In this document: positions 10,943 through 21,689 of the stretch, piece by piece
Position numbering within the stretch: the first letter of the stretch is position 1
How the letters are laid out: every line of letters starts with the position of its first letter
Assembly: GCF_027579695.1 (NCBI RefSeq)
Contig: NC_083586.1
Span: forward strand, 7,502,001 to 7,566,000
DNA: 64,000 nt
Origin: Neoarius graeffei
Taxonomy: Eukaryota; Chordata; Actinopteri; Siluriformes; Ariidae
Direction of reading: 5' to 3'
Notes under the pieces: generated by a model
Databases searched by the model: none
What the model was told of the DNA's origin: nothing
What the model saw: only the letters and a program-made list of their open reading frames with translations
Position numbers and translations under genes: made by a program

Positions 10943-11952
10943 CCACCCAACTTCAATTTGTTCAAGAATCCATCATTTTGTAACGTATGGTCAACAGACA
11001 TCTGGTCTTTCACCTGCAGCATCCAGCAATGACCGGAAAGAACTGCTGCGTTTTTGGACTGGATGGGAGGTCTTGCCCCATGAACTCATTGTCGCGATGA
11101 CTTCATCAAAGTACCCAAGAGCAGCAACTTGTTTTGAAACACTCCATCTTCCCACTCATTACACTGATTTCAGGCAGTTTCAAAAGGACCTAGAGGCGTG
11201 CATCAAAACAAGCAACACTGGATTTGGGCTCATATAACAAGTGACACAGGCATAAAGTTATTTTGATTGACTTTCTACAGTATATGCAACCTTTCATGTA
11301 ATTTCATTCAATTTTTTTAAGGTTTAGGTTCTCTGGAATGACTGTTTTTGTCTTTGTAGAAGCACTGCCTGTTAAGTGTGTCAACATCTAAAAAGTGAAG
11401 AAGGGGGAAAAAAAACATTAAAAGCACTGTAAAACATCAGCATGTTTATTTATTTAAGTAACAAAAGTGGACATTAACATTGTGGTAACTACAATATTTT
11501 AACTTGCAATCATATTCTGCACCACTTGCAGAGTTGCCAGGTACTGGTCTGTGCCAAAGGACAAAGATGGAGCCGTTGGATTGACCCTTTGTTTCAACTC
11601 CTCCATTTGTGCACTGCTCAAAGGGCAAGCAATTGAAGGCACAGTAACCCCAGGGTTTGGATCTGTTCTCAGTCCACTGCTTTCCCAGTCAAGCAGGGGA
11701 ATGTTTAGCACCTGAAAGTGATATTAAAACAAAGTCATGATCCCATGTGAAACACTTGTTCACTATCTTGGGATAAAATGTATATTTTAAAAAGGTGCAG
11801 TCTTCTCCAATCTAAAAAAATCTTTATGTTGGAAAACTGGTTTAGAACAGTACATTATTTCAGTCTCAAGAGCACAGAAACGAGTGTCATAATTTGACTG
11901 TGGAACAATACAAAAATCCATTTGCCAGAATGGCAAATTGCACCTTATAGCT

Positions 11953-12313
11953 GTCTGTGTAGATTCTCATTCATCCAGGTCATCCAGGTCATGGTAGTCA
12001 AAGGAGTTAAGTTGTAAGCAACTGGACTTCTTGTTGGAGCTTGAAGACATTTCACCTTTTATCCAAAAGGATTCTTCAGTTCTGGCCTGATGTTGGAAAC
12101 CAGGAGTTATATCTCACTCCAATTCACACCTTGACGGGTGACTTATGTGACCCTTTGTCATGGAATGAGGGGTGTGGTTTACACCTCCAGTGATCCAGAG
12201 ATATAACTCCTGGTTTTCAAACATCAGGCCAGAACTGAAGAAGCCTTTTGGATAAAAGGTGAAACTTCAAGCTCCAACAAGAAGTCCAATTGCTTACAAC
12301 TTAACTCCTTTGA
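11953..12313. repeat. 361-bp palindromic repeat with 13-bp target duplication (copy 1)
   Basis: The two halves are inverted copies of a unit running TCAAAGGAGTTAAGTTG to the centre. Flanks 11940-11952 and 12314-12326 are the identical 13-mer GCACCTTATAGCT. Each arm holds CTGAAGAA, a short hairpin and GAAA/GAAAC, the same layout seen in the Penelope terminal repeat above. A long target duplication argues for retroposition rather than a cut-and-paste MITE. It sits in the intron between exons 6 and 7 of the transposase gene. Confidence 0.7.
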
Positions 12314-14063
12314 GCACCTTATAGCTACAAAATGATTAACATACCTCTGTACCGAGATGCCACATCTGGTTTGGAGTCAGATTCCCTTCAGTACTCAAAG
12401 CATGATTGTCCCAACCTTCAGTGAAAGTGTTCAAGCTGGCTTGTAGGTGAGGAAGGAAGGTGTAGTGACAGCAGAAGAGGTGCACACTATCCGAAATGTC
12501 CAGAAGACCATCATCCTCGAGGGAATGGAGGGTGTTGTAGTAGGCACTTGTCACTGACCATACATCTCGCCACAGCCGCTCTATGCTAGGAGTACATAAC
12601 ACATTGACAAGACCAACTCAGTGTCACAAATGATCTGTATGAAAAAGCTTGTCACTGAAATATTTCCATCTCTTGTTGAATTCTTTATCAGTTGGTTAAA
12701 GGAGGTCATGTTGGTGCATTATTGGTGTATTATTATATCATACCAGTTCTAATGAGTTACATTAGGCCCAATAAGTTATTAGTTCTGAACTTTCAAAAGT
12801 ACACGTGTGCCTCTTGCACATTACATAATGTTACACCAGTGTTTCCCATTTATGTTATAAACTGGCAGCGTAGCATTAAATCAATTTAAATCCTGATCCA
12901 CTTCTAAATCAACTGCAAAGCAAGTTTATTATTGATAAGCAAAGACAATGACAAGAATTTCAATCATTGCATAGGTATATTTACATTTAGTGCATTTAAC
13001 TAAAGAGACCGTGTTTGAAAGTTATCTTAGAACTTACCGCTGATTGTGCACACTCTTCCCTGCTATGAAGCTGCCTTTCCCTGTGCCTCGGACTGAAAAC
13101 ATCAAACGAGCCACGTCAACGTTTTCCATGCCATGGTCTCCCCGTACCCTAAGAGAGAAATTCACCAATTAGTTGTATTCATATTTTCCAACTTTTCACA
13201 ACATTGGTATCTATTCAGTCATATCTGTTTCAATGTTTATTTACCAAAAAAGCATTACCTTAATGGAAAGCCAAACTGCTCCACTGCTGCCATGAAGAAG
13301 CCCAGGGTGGTTGAGGCTAGGTTATTGGGGGCAGCCCCCAGGTACATGATCTGCACAGAAACATCAATTCACTAATGAGATTTTGCCATGCCTAGCTTTG
13401 ACACTTATCCTTGATTGATTGATTGATTTGTGCAACAGGCCTCTTGCTACTGTTGCAGACCTGCTGTCTTGCCTTTTCCCATATCACCTGGGTGTGGTTC
13501 GAGAGGGGGGTTGGTTTTTAACCATCAGCATAGTAAAAAGTTAGTAAAGTTTAACCAACTAACCAGCAAGACAAAAAACAAATCTCTTCTTCACTGCAAC
13601 GTCCACAATGAGCATCGGGTAATAAAATTAACTTTCAGGGCTAGGGGTAACAGGACGAGGGAAGTAAGTGTGTGTTACCCTTCCAATGTCAATTTTAGAT
13701 TGTTTTGTTTAGTATAAATCAAAATCATTCCACAAACCAAAACAACCCGCCATCTTCTCATCTCACCGCCAAACAATCACCTTTTAACCACCACAGCACC
13801 ATATCACAGTAAAGCACAGATATTTACTGACAACTGTCGGATGTAGTGCAACAAGTAGCCAGACAGCTGAAAGGACAGTGATGAAAATCTGGACATACAG
13901 CAAGTTGTTTTACCTTGCGTGAATATCCATCAATACCCCCAAATATGACCATGTTGTACCTGTGTATTAAAAGAGAGGCATGTTTAAAAGACAAACTGTC
14001 GAATTAACTCTATACATCACATAACTTCACCTGCATACAAAAATAAAAATATCTTCCACACAG

Positions 14064-14426
14064 ATGTCTGTGTAGATTCTCATTGTTGTTTCACCTTTTA
14101 TCCCAAAGGCTACTTCAGTTCTGGCCTGATGTTTGGATACCAGGAGTTATGGTTGTTGTGGTCAGAATTATTATCAGAATTGTCAGAACTATCATTCTCT
14201 GGATCATGTGACCCCAACGACTCTCACTCCAATTCACACCTTGACGGGTAACTCATGACCCTTTGTCATGGAAATGAGGGGTGTGGTTCACACCTCCAGT
14301 GATCCAGAGATATAATTCCTGGTTTTCAAACATCAGGCCAGAACTGAAAAAGCCTTTGGGATAAAAGGTGAACGGTCTTCAAGCTCCAACAAGAAGTCCA
14401 GTTGCTTACAACTTAACTTCTTTGAC
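14064..14426. repeat. 363-bp palindromic repeat with 14-bp target duplication (copy 2)
   Basis: Same family as 11953-12313, sharing the start TGTCTGTGTAGATTCTC and the end TTAACTTCTTTGA. It is flanked by TATCTTCCACACAG at 14050-14063 and 14427-14440. It lies in the intron between exons 2 and 3 of the transposase gene. Confidence 0.7.
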
Positions 14427-15854
14427 TATCTTCCACACAGTTATGTAAACTCCTTTAGTTCGGTGGTTGTGAATATCACCACTTTTAATTAAACATCAGG
14501 CATGATTAAACAAAAAAAACTCACCTGATCAGTTTGTGATTGGTGTCAATGTGCATGAGAAACCTTGGGCTCGGAACAAAGTAGCTCCGTCTCACCACAC
14601 ACCCAAGGTTTATCATGCGGGAATACACACCAAGGGTGTCCACCCTATGCAGTGATGCTCAGATACGATCCCACTGCACTTTGTGTCCTTCTGCCTCCAA
14701 TGCCCCTTTCATCATGCGGTATCCTGCATGTGGCATCCTGGTTTTAATCTCAGACACAATCCCATCAAGCTGCTCATTTGAGAGGTTGCTGTAGGAGGCC
14801 CTAACACTAAGGTTGAACTCCTCCATCCGCTGACGCACTGTTCTGATGGACACCCCAAGTAAATCAGCAATTGTCGGTACAGGGAATGACAACTCCAACA
14901 GGCTGCTTATTTGCTCGTCAGAAATGAGTGTCTTTGGGCGCCCTCTTGCACCTTGCTCCATACTCAATGCTGTTACTTTTTCTTGATCAATCTCAGTGTT
15001 GATCGCACGGTCCAGTTCATCTATTCCTGCAATTACCTCTGCTGGAATAGTGACTTGACCTGCTATGGCACTGAGAAAAACTCTCTCCTGACAACATACA
15101 AACTGCATGAAGTCCATGTCCAGGTGTGGCTGTTGCAGGACATGTTCCAGGCGTGTAAGCAGTCTTTGAAGGACATGACGCAACAGTGCCTGTAAATAAA
15201 AGACAATTTTCCATTGTTATTGTACTATACATGAAAGGCACTTAGCAAACATACATAGGTTCTGCATCAGTTACTGCACTTTTATCTCCCTTAACAATGG
15301 GATTCTCTTCCTTGATTGGCTGATGGGGTGGCCATTAACGTCGTATAAATGGCCTACCTTTGAAGTAGTCCCCAAAAAAGTAATCACCGTTCCATATCAA
15401 TGCGCTTATGAATGGTAACAATAACAGTAGTAAAGTACCGGTAGCCAAATAACTATTGACTGACAAATCATGGACAGCGGAGAAAATATCGAAAAACCAT
15501 AGTCGTATAAACATGTTTATATGTCTAGGGGAAAATGATGTACAAAATAGATTTAAAAATGGTCTCTCCTTATGTCAATTAAGTTCTCTGTTTGAATATC
15601 GTTTTTTTCCTGAAAAACAGAAGGGAAAGCCGCCAATAGTCACTGCAGCACTCAGGAAAAAATAATACTGCTCCTCTCCTCTCTCAGTGGAGGCGGATAC
15701 TCTGTGCAGCCCAAAGACAGGCAGCGCGTTTTAATATACCACAATCCAATGTTGCCCATTGTCATAGGTGTATTTAATTGCTTACTATATTATTGCTGGT
15801 GAAGCTGACTGTTTAAATCAGGCTAACTGTCAGGCCACCAGGAGTGGTCCCGAT

Positions 15855-16672
15855 GGTCAGCTCGCTACTGCTGTGAAACGTTAGCCTACTATATACAGTT
15901 AGCTAACGTAGCTTCTCAAGATAACTACCTATACTCTTCAAGCTGTATCGCTCGCAAATTTCCTCTATTAGGATAATTTCGCTAACTGTAAATGTTACTA
16001 CACGTGTATTACAATATAGTTAGCCAACTTAGCCTGTCAAGATAGCCTAATTACCTCATTCTTCAAGGCTGCTTTTACGTGCACATTACCTCAAATAGGA
16101 TAATTTCACTAACCGTGTATATTACAGAGTTAGTTAACTATAAGACATTTAAACCATAATGTTACTTACATGTTGTTGAACACCTCTTCCCTCCATGCTT
16201 TCGTGGCGCCGTGTCGCAGACCAAGATTCATGGCCACACAGAGCCGTTTATTGAGATATTATCCCTATATACGACTTTGCATGGCCAATAACCACACTGC
16301 CACCTCCTGGACAAAAGTGGTAGAACAGGCATTCCTGGTCTCTGCGCGCAAATCGTTTCCTTCAAATCTATCCGAGTGAATCATGCCAAAAATCACGTGA
16401 GAAGGATGACGCAACTGAGCGAGCAAATAGGAACCTGCACATGCAAATCCTGTTGTGCAGCTTTGCAGATCTGAAGTTACAAGTGCAAATTCGAAGATGC
16501 GCTTTCACAAGTTGTGAAATATGCTTGGCAGTTTGCTTTTTGCAGATGTGTGGATCTGAAGTTACACTTACAAACTCTGAGATGCACATTCACAAGTTGC
16601 GAATTACAGGTTTTACAAGTGCAAATCATAGTCTGCTCTTCTTTGGATATATGGCACTATCCTACCTTCATA
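15855..16672 (-). repeat. Right terminal inverted repeat of the two-gene transposon (uninterrupted)
   Basis: This is the reverse complement of 738-1280 plus 2540-2860. It gives the empty-site sequence that defines the nested insertion in the left repeat. The outer end is ...CCTACCTTCATA at 16672. Similarity fades near 15855. Confidence 0.85.
16170..16196 (-). other. First coding exon of the transposase gene, inside the right terminal repeat
   Basis: On the minus strand the nine codons read MEGRGVQQH, followed by GTAAGT. This is the inverted partner of 1215-1241, differing at one base of the last codon. It joins in phase 0 to the acceptor at 15189 of the transposase gene. Confidence 0.65.
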
Positions 16673-16732
16673 CGAAAAGCTGAAAAAAAAGAAACTTGTT
16701 AAATAATTAATTATGGAGGGGGAGGGTATGAT

Positions 16733-16745
16733 CCAAGATGGCGGC
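16733..16745 (+). promoter_or_regulatory. YY1-like site at the LINE 5' end
   Basis: CCAAGATGGCGGC is a good match to the YY1 site known from the 5' end of mammalian L1 elements, where it positions transcription starts. Here it lies a few bases from the presumed LINE start, so a similar role is plausible but inferred. Confidence 0.5.
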
Positions 16746-17280
16746 ATAGGTGTTTTACGTTTGTCTACGTTTATCTGTGTATGTGTGTTTTTATGAATCG
16801 GTTGGGCTAAATTACCTGATTTTTGGGATATTTCTTCATCAAGAACATTTTTTTACATGGGATTACAAAAATCTTGACATTGTGGCGATGGGTAGCCATA
16901 AACAGCAACGCAAGTCTAGGCCTACTCAATCATGCAGGTCTGGTTGCATCAACACCTTGAGACTTCCGGTTTACCTGCTGTTTGTGTTTGTGCTAAACAC
17001 ACCGTTTATGGGCGCTTTGGGAGCTGGAATTAGTGATGGATTATGCGCATCCTCCCCTCGGATTGTTTTTCCAAATTCTGGAACTTTGTTGTTCTTTGAC
17101 ACAACTGGATTTATACCCCTGTCTAATAGTTGTTGCATTGAACCCTTGCGCAAGTACGCACTCCTCAAGTGGCCCGAAATTGGACAGTTTCGGTCCACCT
17201 GTTGTAGGTGTGACAGGGGAGCCACCATCCGCATGGCAAGATCAGCTGGTTTTTGGATTATCCTTCTCCTGTTTCTATCA

Positions 17281-17307
17281 GGTGATATACACTCCAACCC
17301 AGGCCCA
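17281..17307 (+). other. 2A-like ribosome-skipping motif
   Basis: The residues GDIHSNPGP follow a hydrophobic stretch (FWIILLLFLS), matching the 2A pattern D-[VI]-E-x-N-P-G-P except for His in place of Glu. 2A-like sequences occur in this position in several L2/CR1-type LINEs. There they can make ribosomes skip a peptide bond between the last G and P, and in some animals act as a signal sequence. The His substitution may weaken it. Confidence 0.55.
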
Positions 17308-19225
17308 CAACTGCCTGAACTTTCGAGCCCAGATGATTTGAAAAACAGCAGTGGGTTGCGTTTTATTCATGTTAATGTGCGCAGCCTGATAAATAAAATC
17401 GACGCCATTTGTCTCTGGGCTAAAATGACTGATAGTGACATAATCGTCTTGTCTGAGACTTGGCTTAAATCTTCTATTACGAGCAGTATGATTTACATTG
17501 ATGGGTATACCTTATTTAGGATGGATCGTGCGAATAAAGGAGGGGGAGTAGCTTTATATGTAAAATCCTCCTTAGACTGCTGTGTCGTTGAGGCAATAAC
17601 TAAGCCGAAGTGTTTTGAACTGTGTGCCATCAAAGTGAATCTCCCTAATGGCACTCCCGTGACGGTAGTAGGATGCTATCGCCCACCATCGGCAGTAGCT
17701 GGAGCAACTGCGCTTCTGTCTGACTTTTTGAACAAGCTCTCTAATGAGTACATCGTTCTGGGGGATTTAAACTGGGACTGGCTGTCGTCGTCTTCTGTGT
17801 TGAGAGACATATGTGATGCGCTGAATTTGACCCAACTAATACAATCACCTACTCACCTTAATTTAAAACGTATGGACAAATCTACTTTACTTGACGTCAT
17901 CCTGACCAATGCTCCACACAAATACTCTGCGGTTGGTGTTTTTTGTAACGATGTCAGTGATCATTGTATGGTTGCTTGCGTCAGGAATTGTAAAATGGTT
18001 AAGACCAAACCACGGTTTGTTTTTAAACGAAATCTTAAGTGTTTTAATGAACAAGCATTTCTGCATGACATTTTCCATAGTGATCTAAATTCACTTTGTT
18101 TTATGGATGATGTTGAAATAGCCTGGGATTATTTTAAGAAAACTTTTGTAGCTATAATTGATAAACACGCCCCTTTTAGAAGATATAGAGTAAGGGGCAG
18201 GGACAATCCCTGGTTTAATGACTGTATTGTGACCGCCATTAGAGAGCATAATGAGGCATGGGTAAAAGCAAAAAGATACAATAGTGATGCTTGCTGGTTA
18301 AACTACAGGGTATTAAGAAATAAATGCACAAGACTAATAAAAAGTATAAAAAATGAGTATTATCTCAATCTAATAGAGGAAAATTTCAATGACCCTAAGA
18401 AATTCTGGAAAGCAATTAAATCATCCTCGGGTAATGTGCCACCTCCTACTATTCCTGAATATTTAGTGACTAGCCAGGGAGGAATTAGGGATAAACAAAA
18501 CATGGTAGACACTTTTAACATGCATTTTATTAGTGCTGGAATTGCTATTCAGTCGACTCTTCCAACCAATTTTATTAATAGTATAATGACTGTCCCAGAT
18601 CCAAAATTAAGTTTAAATAGTTTTAATTTCAGCTCTATATCTGCCTATGAAGTTCAGAGGGCTTTGCTTGGATTAGACTGTAAAAAAGTCTGCTGGCCCT
18701 GACCAGATCGAGCCTTACTTTCTTAAGACTGCTGCTAAGTTGATTGCTGGCCCTATTGCCTCCATTTTTAATCTTAGTTTACTCAATGGTTCTATACCTA
18801 AATCATGGAAGTCTGCATTTGTCCTCCCACTTTTAAAAAGTGGAGATCCTTTTGTAATGGACAACTATCACCCAATCTCCAGATTGTCTGTGCTGGCCAA
18901 ACTGTTTGAAGCTCTTATAAATGAGCAGCTTCAACATTTTTTAACCGAAAACTCCATTTTAAATCCTATGCAGTCTGGCTTCCGACAAGGCCATGGCACA
19001 GTCACAGCCGTAACCGTAGTCACAAATGATATTTTAAATGCTTTGGATAATAAGAAGTCTTGTGCTGCAATATTTATTGACCTTTCTAAAGCATTTGATA
19101 CGGTGAACCATGACCTTCTTCTGAAGCGATTACAAAGCATAGGCTTTAGTGGTACTGTATTAAGGTGGTTTTCAAATTATCTCAGTGGTAGAACACAATG
19201 TATTGTTATTGATAACTATACCTCA

Positions 19226-19605
19226 GGGGCGGCACGGTGGTGTAGTGGTTAGCGCTGTTGCCTCACAGCAAGAAGGTCCTGGGTTCGAGCCCCGGGGCCG
19301 GCGAGGGCCTTTCTGTGTGGAGTTTGCATGTTCTCCCCGTGTCCGCGTGGGTTTCCTCCGGGTGCTCCGGTTTCCCCCACAGTCCAAAGACATGCAGGTT
19401 AGGTTAACTGGTGACTCTAAATTGACCGTAGGTGTGAATGTGAGTGTGAATGGTTGTCTGTGTCTATGTGTGAGCCCTGTGATGACCTGGCGACTTGTCC
19501 AGGGTGTACCCCGCCTTTCGCCCGTAGTCAGCTGGGATAGGCTCGAGCTTGCCTGCGACCCTGTAGAAGGATAAAGTGGCTAGAGATAATGAGTTATGAG
19601 ATGAG
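19226..19605 (+). mobile_element. tRNA-derived SINE (Mermaid/DANA-like) inside the LINE
   Basis: The element is flanked by the 12-bp direct repeat AACTATACCTCA (19214-19225 and 19606-19617). The head has a pol III A box (TGGTGTAGTGG) and B box (GGTTCGAGCCC, near 19282-19292). The body follows the teleost SINE pattern (GTGTGGAGTTTGCATG...), and the tail ends near GATAATGAG repeats. Except for some CpG sites it is almost identical to the copy at 30137-30502. Confidence 0.92.
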
Positions 19606-20812
19606 AACTATACCTCATCATCATTAGAAGTCTTTATGGGTGTCCCATAAGGGTCTGTTTTGGGCCCAATTTTATTTTCTATTTATATAAATGATTTAGG
19701 TAAGAACTTGAAGCAAGCAAAGGTGCATCTTTATGCAGATGACACCATTTTGTACACCACAGCTTCATCAGTGAATGATGCATTTGCACAACTGCAGTCT
19801 GCTTTTTATCATGTACAAACATTTCTTATTGAGTTAAGGTTGGTACTGAATGCTAAAAAAACAAAAATAATGTATTTTACACAATCACGCTCTCCAGCTA
19901 ATATTGGTGTGTCAACATTAGATGGCACTGAAATAGAAAGAGTATCATCATACAAGTATTTAGGGATCTGGTTGGATGATAAGATGTCTTTTGGTGTACA
20001 TATTGAGAGCCTCTGCAAGAAATTGAGACCAAAGTTGGATTTTTCCTTTAGAATGAGGAAGTGCTTTCCTTATCATGCAAGGAGAAGGTTAGTTCAAAGC
20101 ACGTTCTTGTCAGTGCTTGACTATGGGGACACACTGTATATGCACTCCAGTTTGTTTTTACTTAAAAAATTGGATGTGTTGTACCATTCAGCGCTGCGTT
20201 TCATCACTGGTGTATCAGCCAGGACTCACCACTGCACTCTTTATGAAACTGTACAATGGTCTTCTCTCTCTCTCCGAAGGAGAATCCATGCACTGACTTT
20301 TATTACTAAAGCCCTAATGGGTAAACTACCCCTGTACATTTTTAATTTGCTTTCTTTTCATAATAGACAAGGTCATAAGGAAAAATACTTTTACATGCTC
20401 CACAAACAAGATCAGAACTTGGTAAAGCTGCCTTTTCTTCATATGCACCAAAGCTTTGGAATGAACTTCAAGCTACTCTAAATCTTGAAATTCTCCCACC
20501 CATTAATTCTTTCAAAGACCTTTTAAAAGCAACATTAACTGAGCATTGCAATTGTTTTTAATTTCATTATTTGTTTGCCATGTGATTTTTAGTTGTCTGT
20601 GTATACATAGGCTGTTAGCATTGATTTGTTTTTGTCTGTTTAGATGTGGTGTAGCTGTGTTTTGTCTTGTCTTATGTGTTTTATTGTAATGTACGGTAAC
20701 TTTTTAGCCGCCTATCTTGGCCAGGACTCCCTGGAAGAAGAGTTATTGTAACTCACTGGGACCATTTCCTGGTTAAAGAAAGGTTAAATAAATAAAAAAA
20801 AATAAAAATTGA

Positions 20813-21689
20813 TTCCTAAAACAGTGCACATTCTCCTAGATCAAAATATATACTAAAAAATAATAATTGAACTACCAGTTGTTAATATTAAGAAGAGTAG
20901 GACTGTGTGATAGCACAACCTATGATAAAATGAATCAAATCAGTACTTATTTGCTCAACATTTTTGTAGAGTGCCTTATTTTCTAAAATATTGTTAATTT
21001 TATTTAACCTAATTTATTGAGCCATGTTAAAAAAGCTGTGGTGATCAGCTAATGCTAACCCAATTAAATGCTTGCTGAAATCCAATTGATGACAACCATG
21101 TTTTTTTCAAGTCATACATCCCAAATCCACCACATGGTAGCATGTGAATCATGAATATTATATTATTGAATATTATCATCACCCCCTACTGAGCTACATG
21201 TGTCAACTGTAAGGCTAACTCAAAGTCATCAACTATCGGAGACACTTGGCCAAATTTTAGTAGAAGTGTTGTCAAGATATGATCTCACTTCCAGTTTCGT
21301 GTCTTTGCAGTTATGTGTAAACACCTTCAAATATCAAAAACCTATTCAGGTTTTATGATTCCCCCCCACAGTTTTGGCATACTATCCAAATCATTTCAAC
21401 ATTGAAGAGGCCAGATTTTCATAATTTCTCAGTCTTTTTCTTTGGTTTGAACCAATGGAGGACATGGAACATGAATTTGACACTTCCAGAGATAGGACTC
21501 AAAATGTAAAACACTGTTCTATAGTGTGACCATATGACATCTGTGTCAGGAGGAAGGTTTCACATGTCTGTGCTTTATGGTTGGTTCTGCATGATTCATT
21601 ATTATACATTTTTCAGGACGACCTGAAAGTCTTAAAAAAAAGAAAAAAGTTCTAGATTGCAGTGCTTAGACCCTTGAATAATGTTTCAC
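20813..21689. other. Unassigned AT-rich spacer
   Basis: I see no credible coding region, terminal repeat or structured RNA in these 0.9 kb. Confidence 0.5.

Larger units (their letters stand above)
1215..11237 (+). pseudogene. UBZ-HECT ubiquitin-ligase-like gene, 14 exons, one frameshift
   Basis: My exon model is 1215-1241, 3105-3250, 3636-3855, 3941-4016, 4113-4370, 4761-4870, 8790-8893, 8992-9189, 9262-9348, 9455-9705, 9798-9926, 10378-10518, 10614-10728 and 11020-11237. All introns are GT-AG, and every junction keeps phase except inside exon 5, which has one surplus base near 4126-4130. The product would be about 690 residues. Exons 5 and 6 each hold a C-x2-C-x11-H-x3-C zinc finger of the UBZ4/Rad18 type, which usually binds ubiquitin. 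Exons 8-14 form a HECT domain ending in the typical LHLP...GFGLI tail. The catalytic cysteine (context ATCFETL) is at 11130-11132. It resembles fish proteins annotated as G2/M-phase-specific E3 ligase-like. Its place between transposon ends suggests a transposon cargo gene. Intron 6 now holds a solo LTR and a Penelope element. Confidence 0.75.
11499..16196 (-). pseudogene. rve-type DDE transposase gene, 7 exons, one in-frame stop
   Basis: My exon model on the minus strand is 16196-16170, 15189-14525, 13959-13914, 13350-13259, 13148-13038, 12585-12345 and 11711-11499. Lengths sum to 1395 nt, exactly 465 codons with the final stop, and every GT-AG junction keeps frame. The N-terminal half has a helix-turn-helix (TIADLLGVSIRTVRQRM). 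The integrase core supplies D (context HIDTNHK, 14545-14547), D (RGDHGMEN, 13136-13138) and E (QRIERLW, 12579-12581). The last two are 35 positions apart, as in D,D35E enzymes. The only defect seen is TGA at 14659-14661 where CGA is likely, a CpG-type change. The enzyme should cut and join the ends of the surrounding element. Confidence 0.8.
738..16672. mobile_element. Large two-gene DNA transposon with long inverted repeats (rve-type DDE transposase + HECT ligase-like gene)
   Basis: Bases 738-2860 (without a nested element) and 15855-16672 are inverted copies of each other. The outermost match reads TATGAAGGTAGGATAGTGCC inward from each end. Between them lie a plus-strand UBZ-HECT gene and a minus-strand integrase-like transposase gene, converging at about 11.2-11.5 kb. 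The span is 15.9 kb; removing nested insertions leaves about 10.3 kb. The six bases outside the ends (CAGAAG left, CGAAAA right) match at four positions, so a 6-bp target duplication is possible but not proved. The transposase resembles eukaryotic IS3-like elements (IS3EU in Repbase usage). That family name is from memory and untested. Confidence 0.8.
16750..20562 (+). pseudogene. L2-type endonuclease/reverse transcriptase, broken
   Basis: The first frame (16750-18702, 650 codons) has a hydrophobic leader, a 2A-like motif and an APE-type endonuclease: HVNVRSLINKID, SETWL, GGGVALYVK, GDLNWDW and SDHCMV at the end of the nuclease. Near 18690 an A-run before TCTGCTGG adds one base, shifting the frame into the RT (AGPDQIEPYFLKT, then LSKAFDTVNHDLL). 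After the SINE the RT resumes, with a TAA replacing the Gln codon of the VPQGSVLGP motif at about 19648. The catalytic box YADD is near 19733. A second shift near 20400 puts the C-terminal tail in another frame, closing at 20562. At least three lesions plus the SINE make it inactive. Confidence 0.85.
16700..20812 (+). mobile_element. L2-clade (Maui-like) LINE, near full length, split by a SINE
   Basis: The element starts near 16700 and reads an endonuclease then a reverse transcriptase. It ends with the tail CTGGTTAAAGAAAGGTTAAATAAATAA common to fish L2 elements. A SINE interrupts the RT at 19226-19605. The start lies just beyond the right end of the large DNA transposon. The exact 5' boundary is uncertain by tens of bases. 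Confidence 0.8.

Noticed and set aside
11950-14430. The two palindromes as CRISPR-like or tandem arrays
   Set aside because: There are only two dispersed copies, each a palindrome with its own target duplication in eukaryotic DNA.
19185-19574. A 129-codon frame across the SINE
   Set aside because: It is SINE sequence by its pol III boxes and target duplication; the frame is accidental, as is the similar one at 30155-30448.
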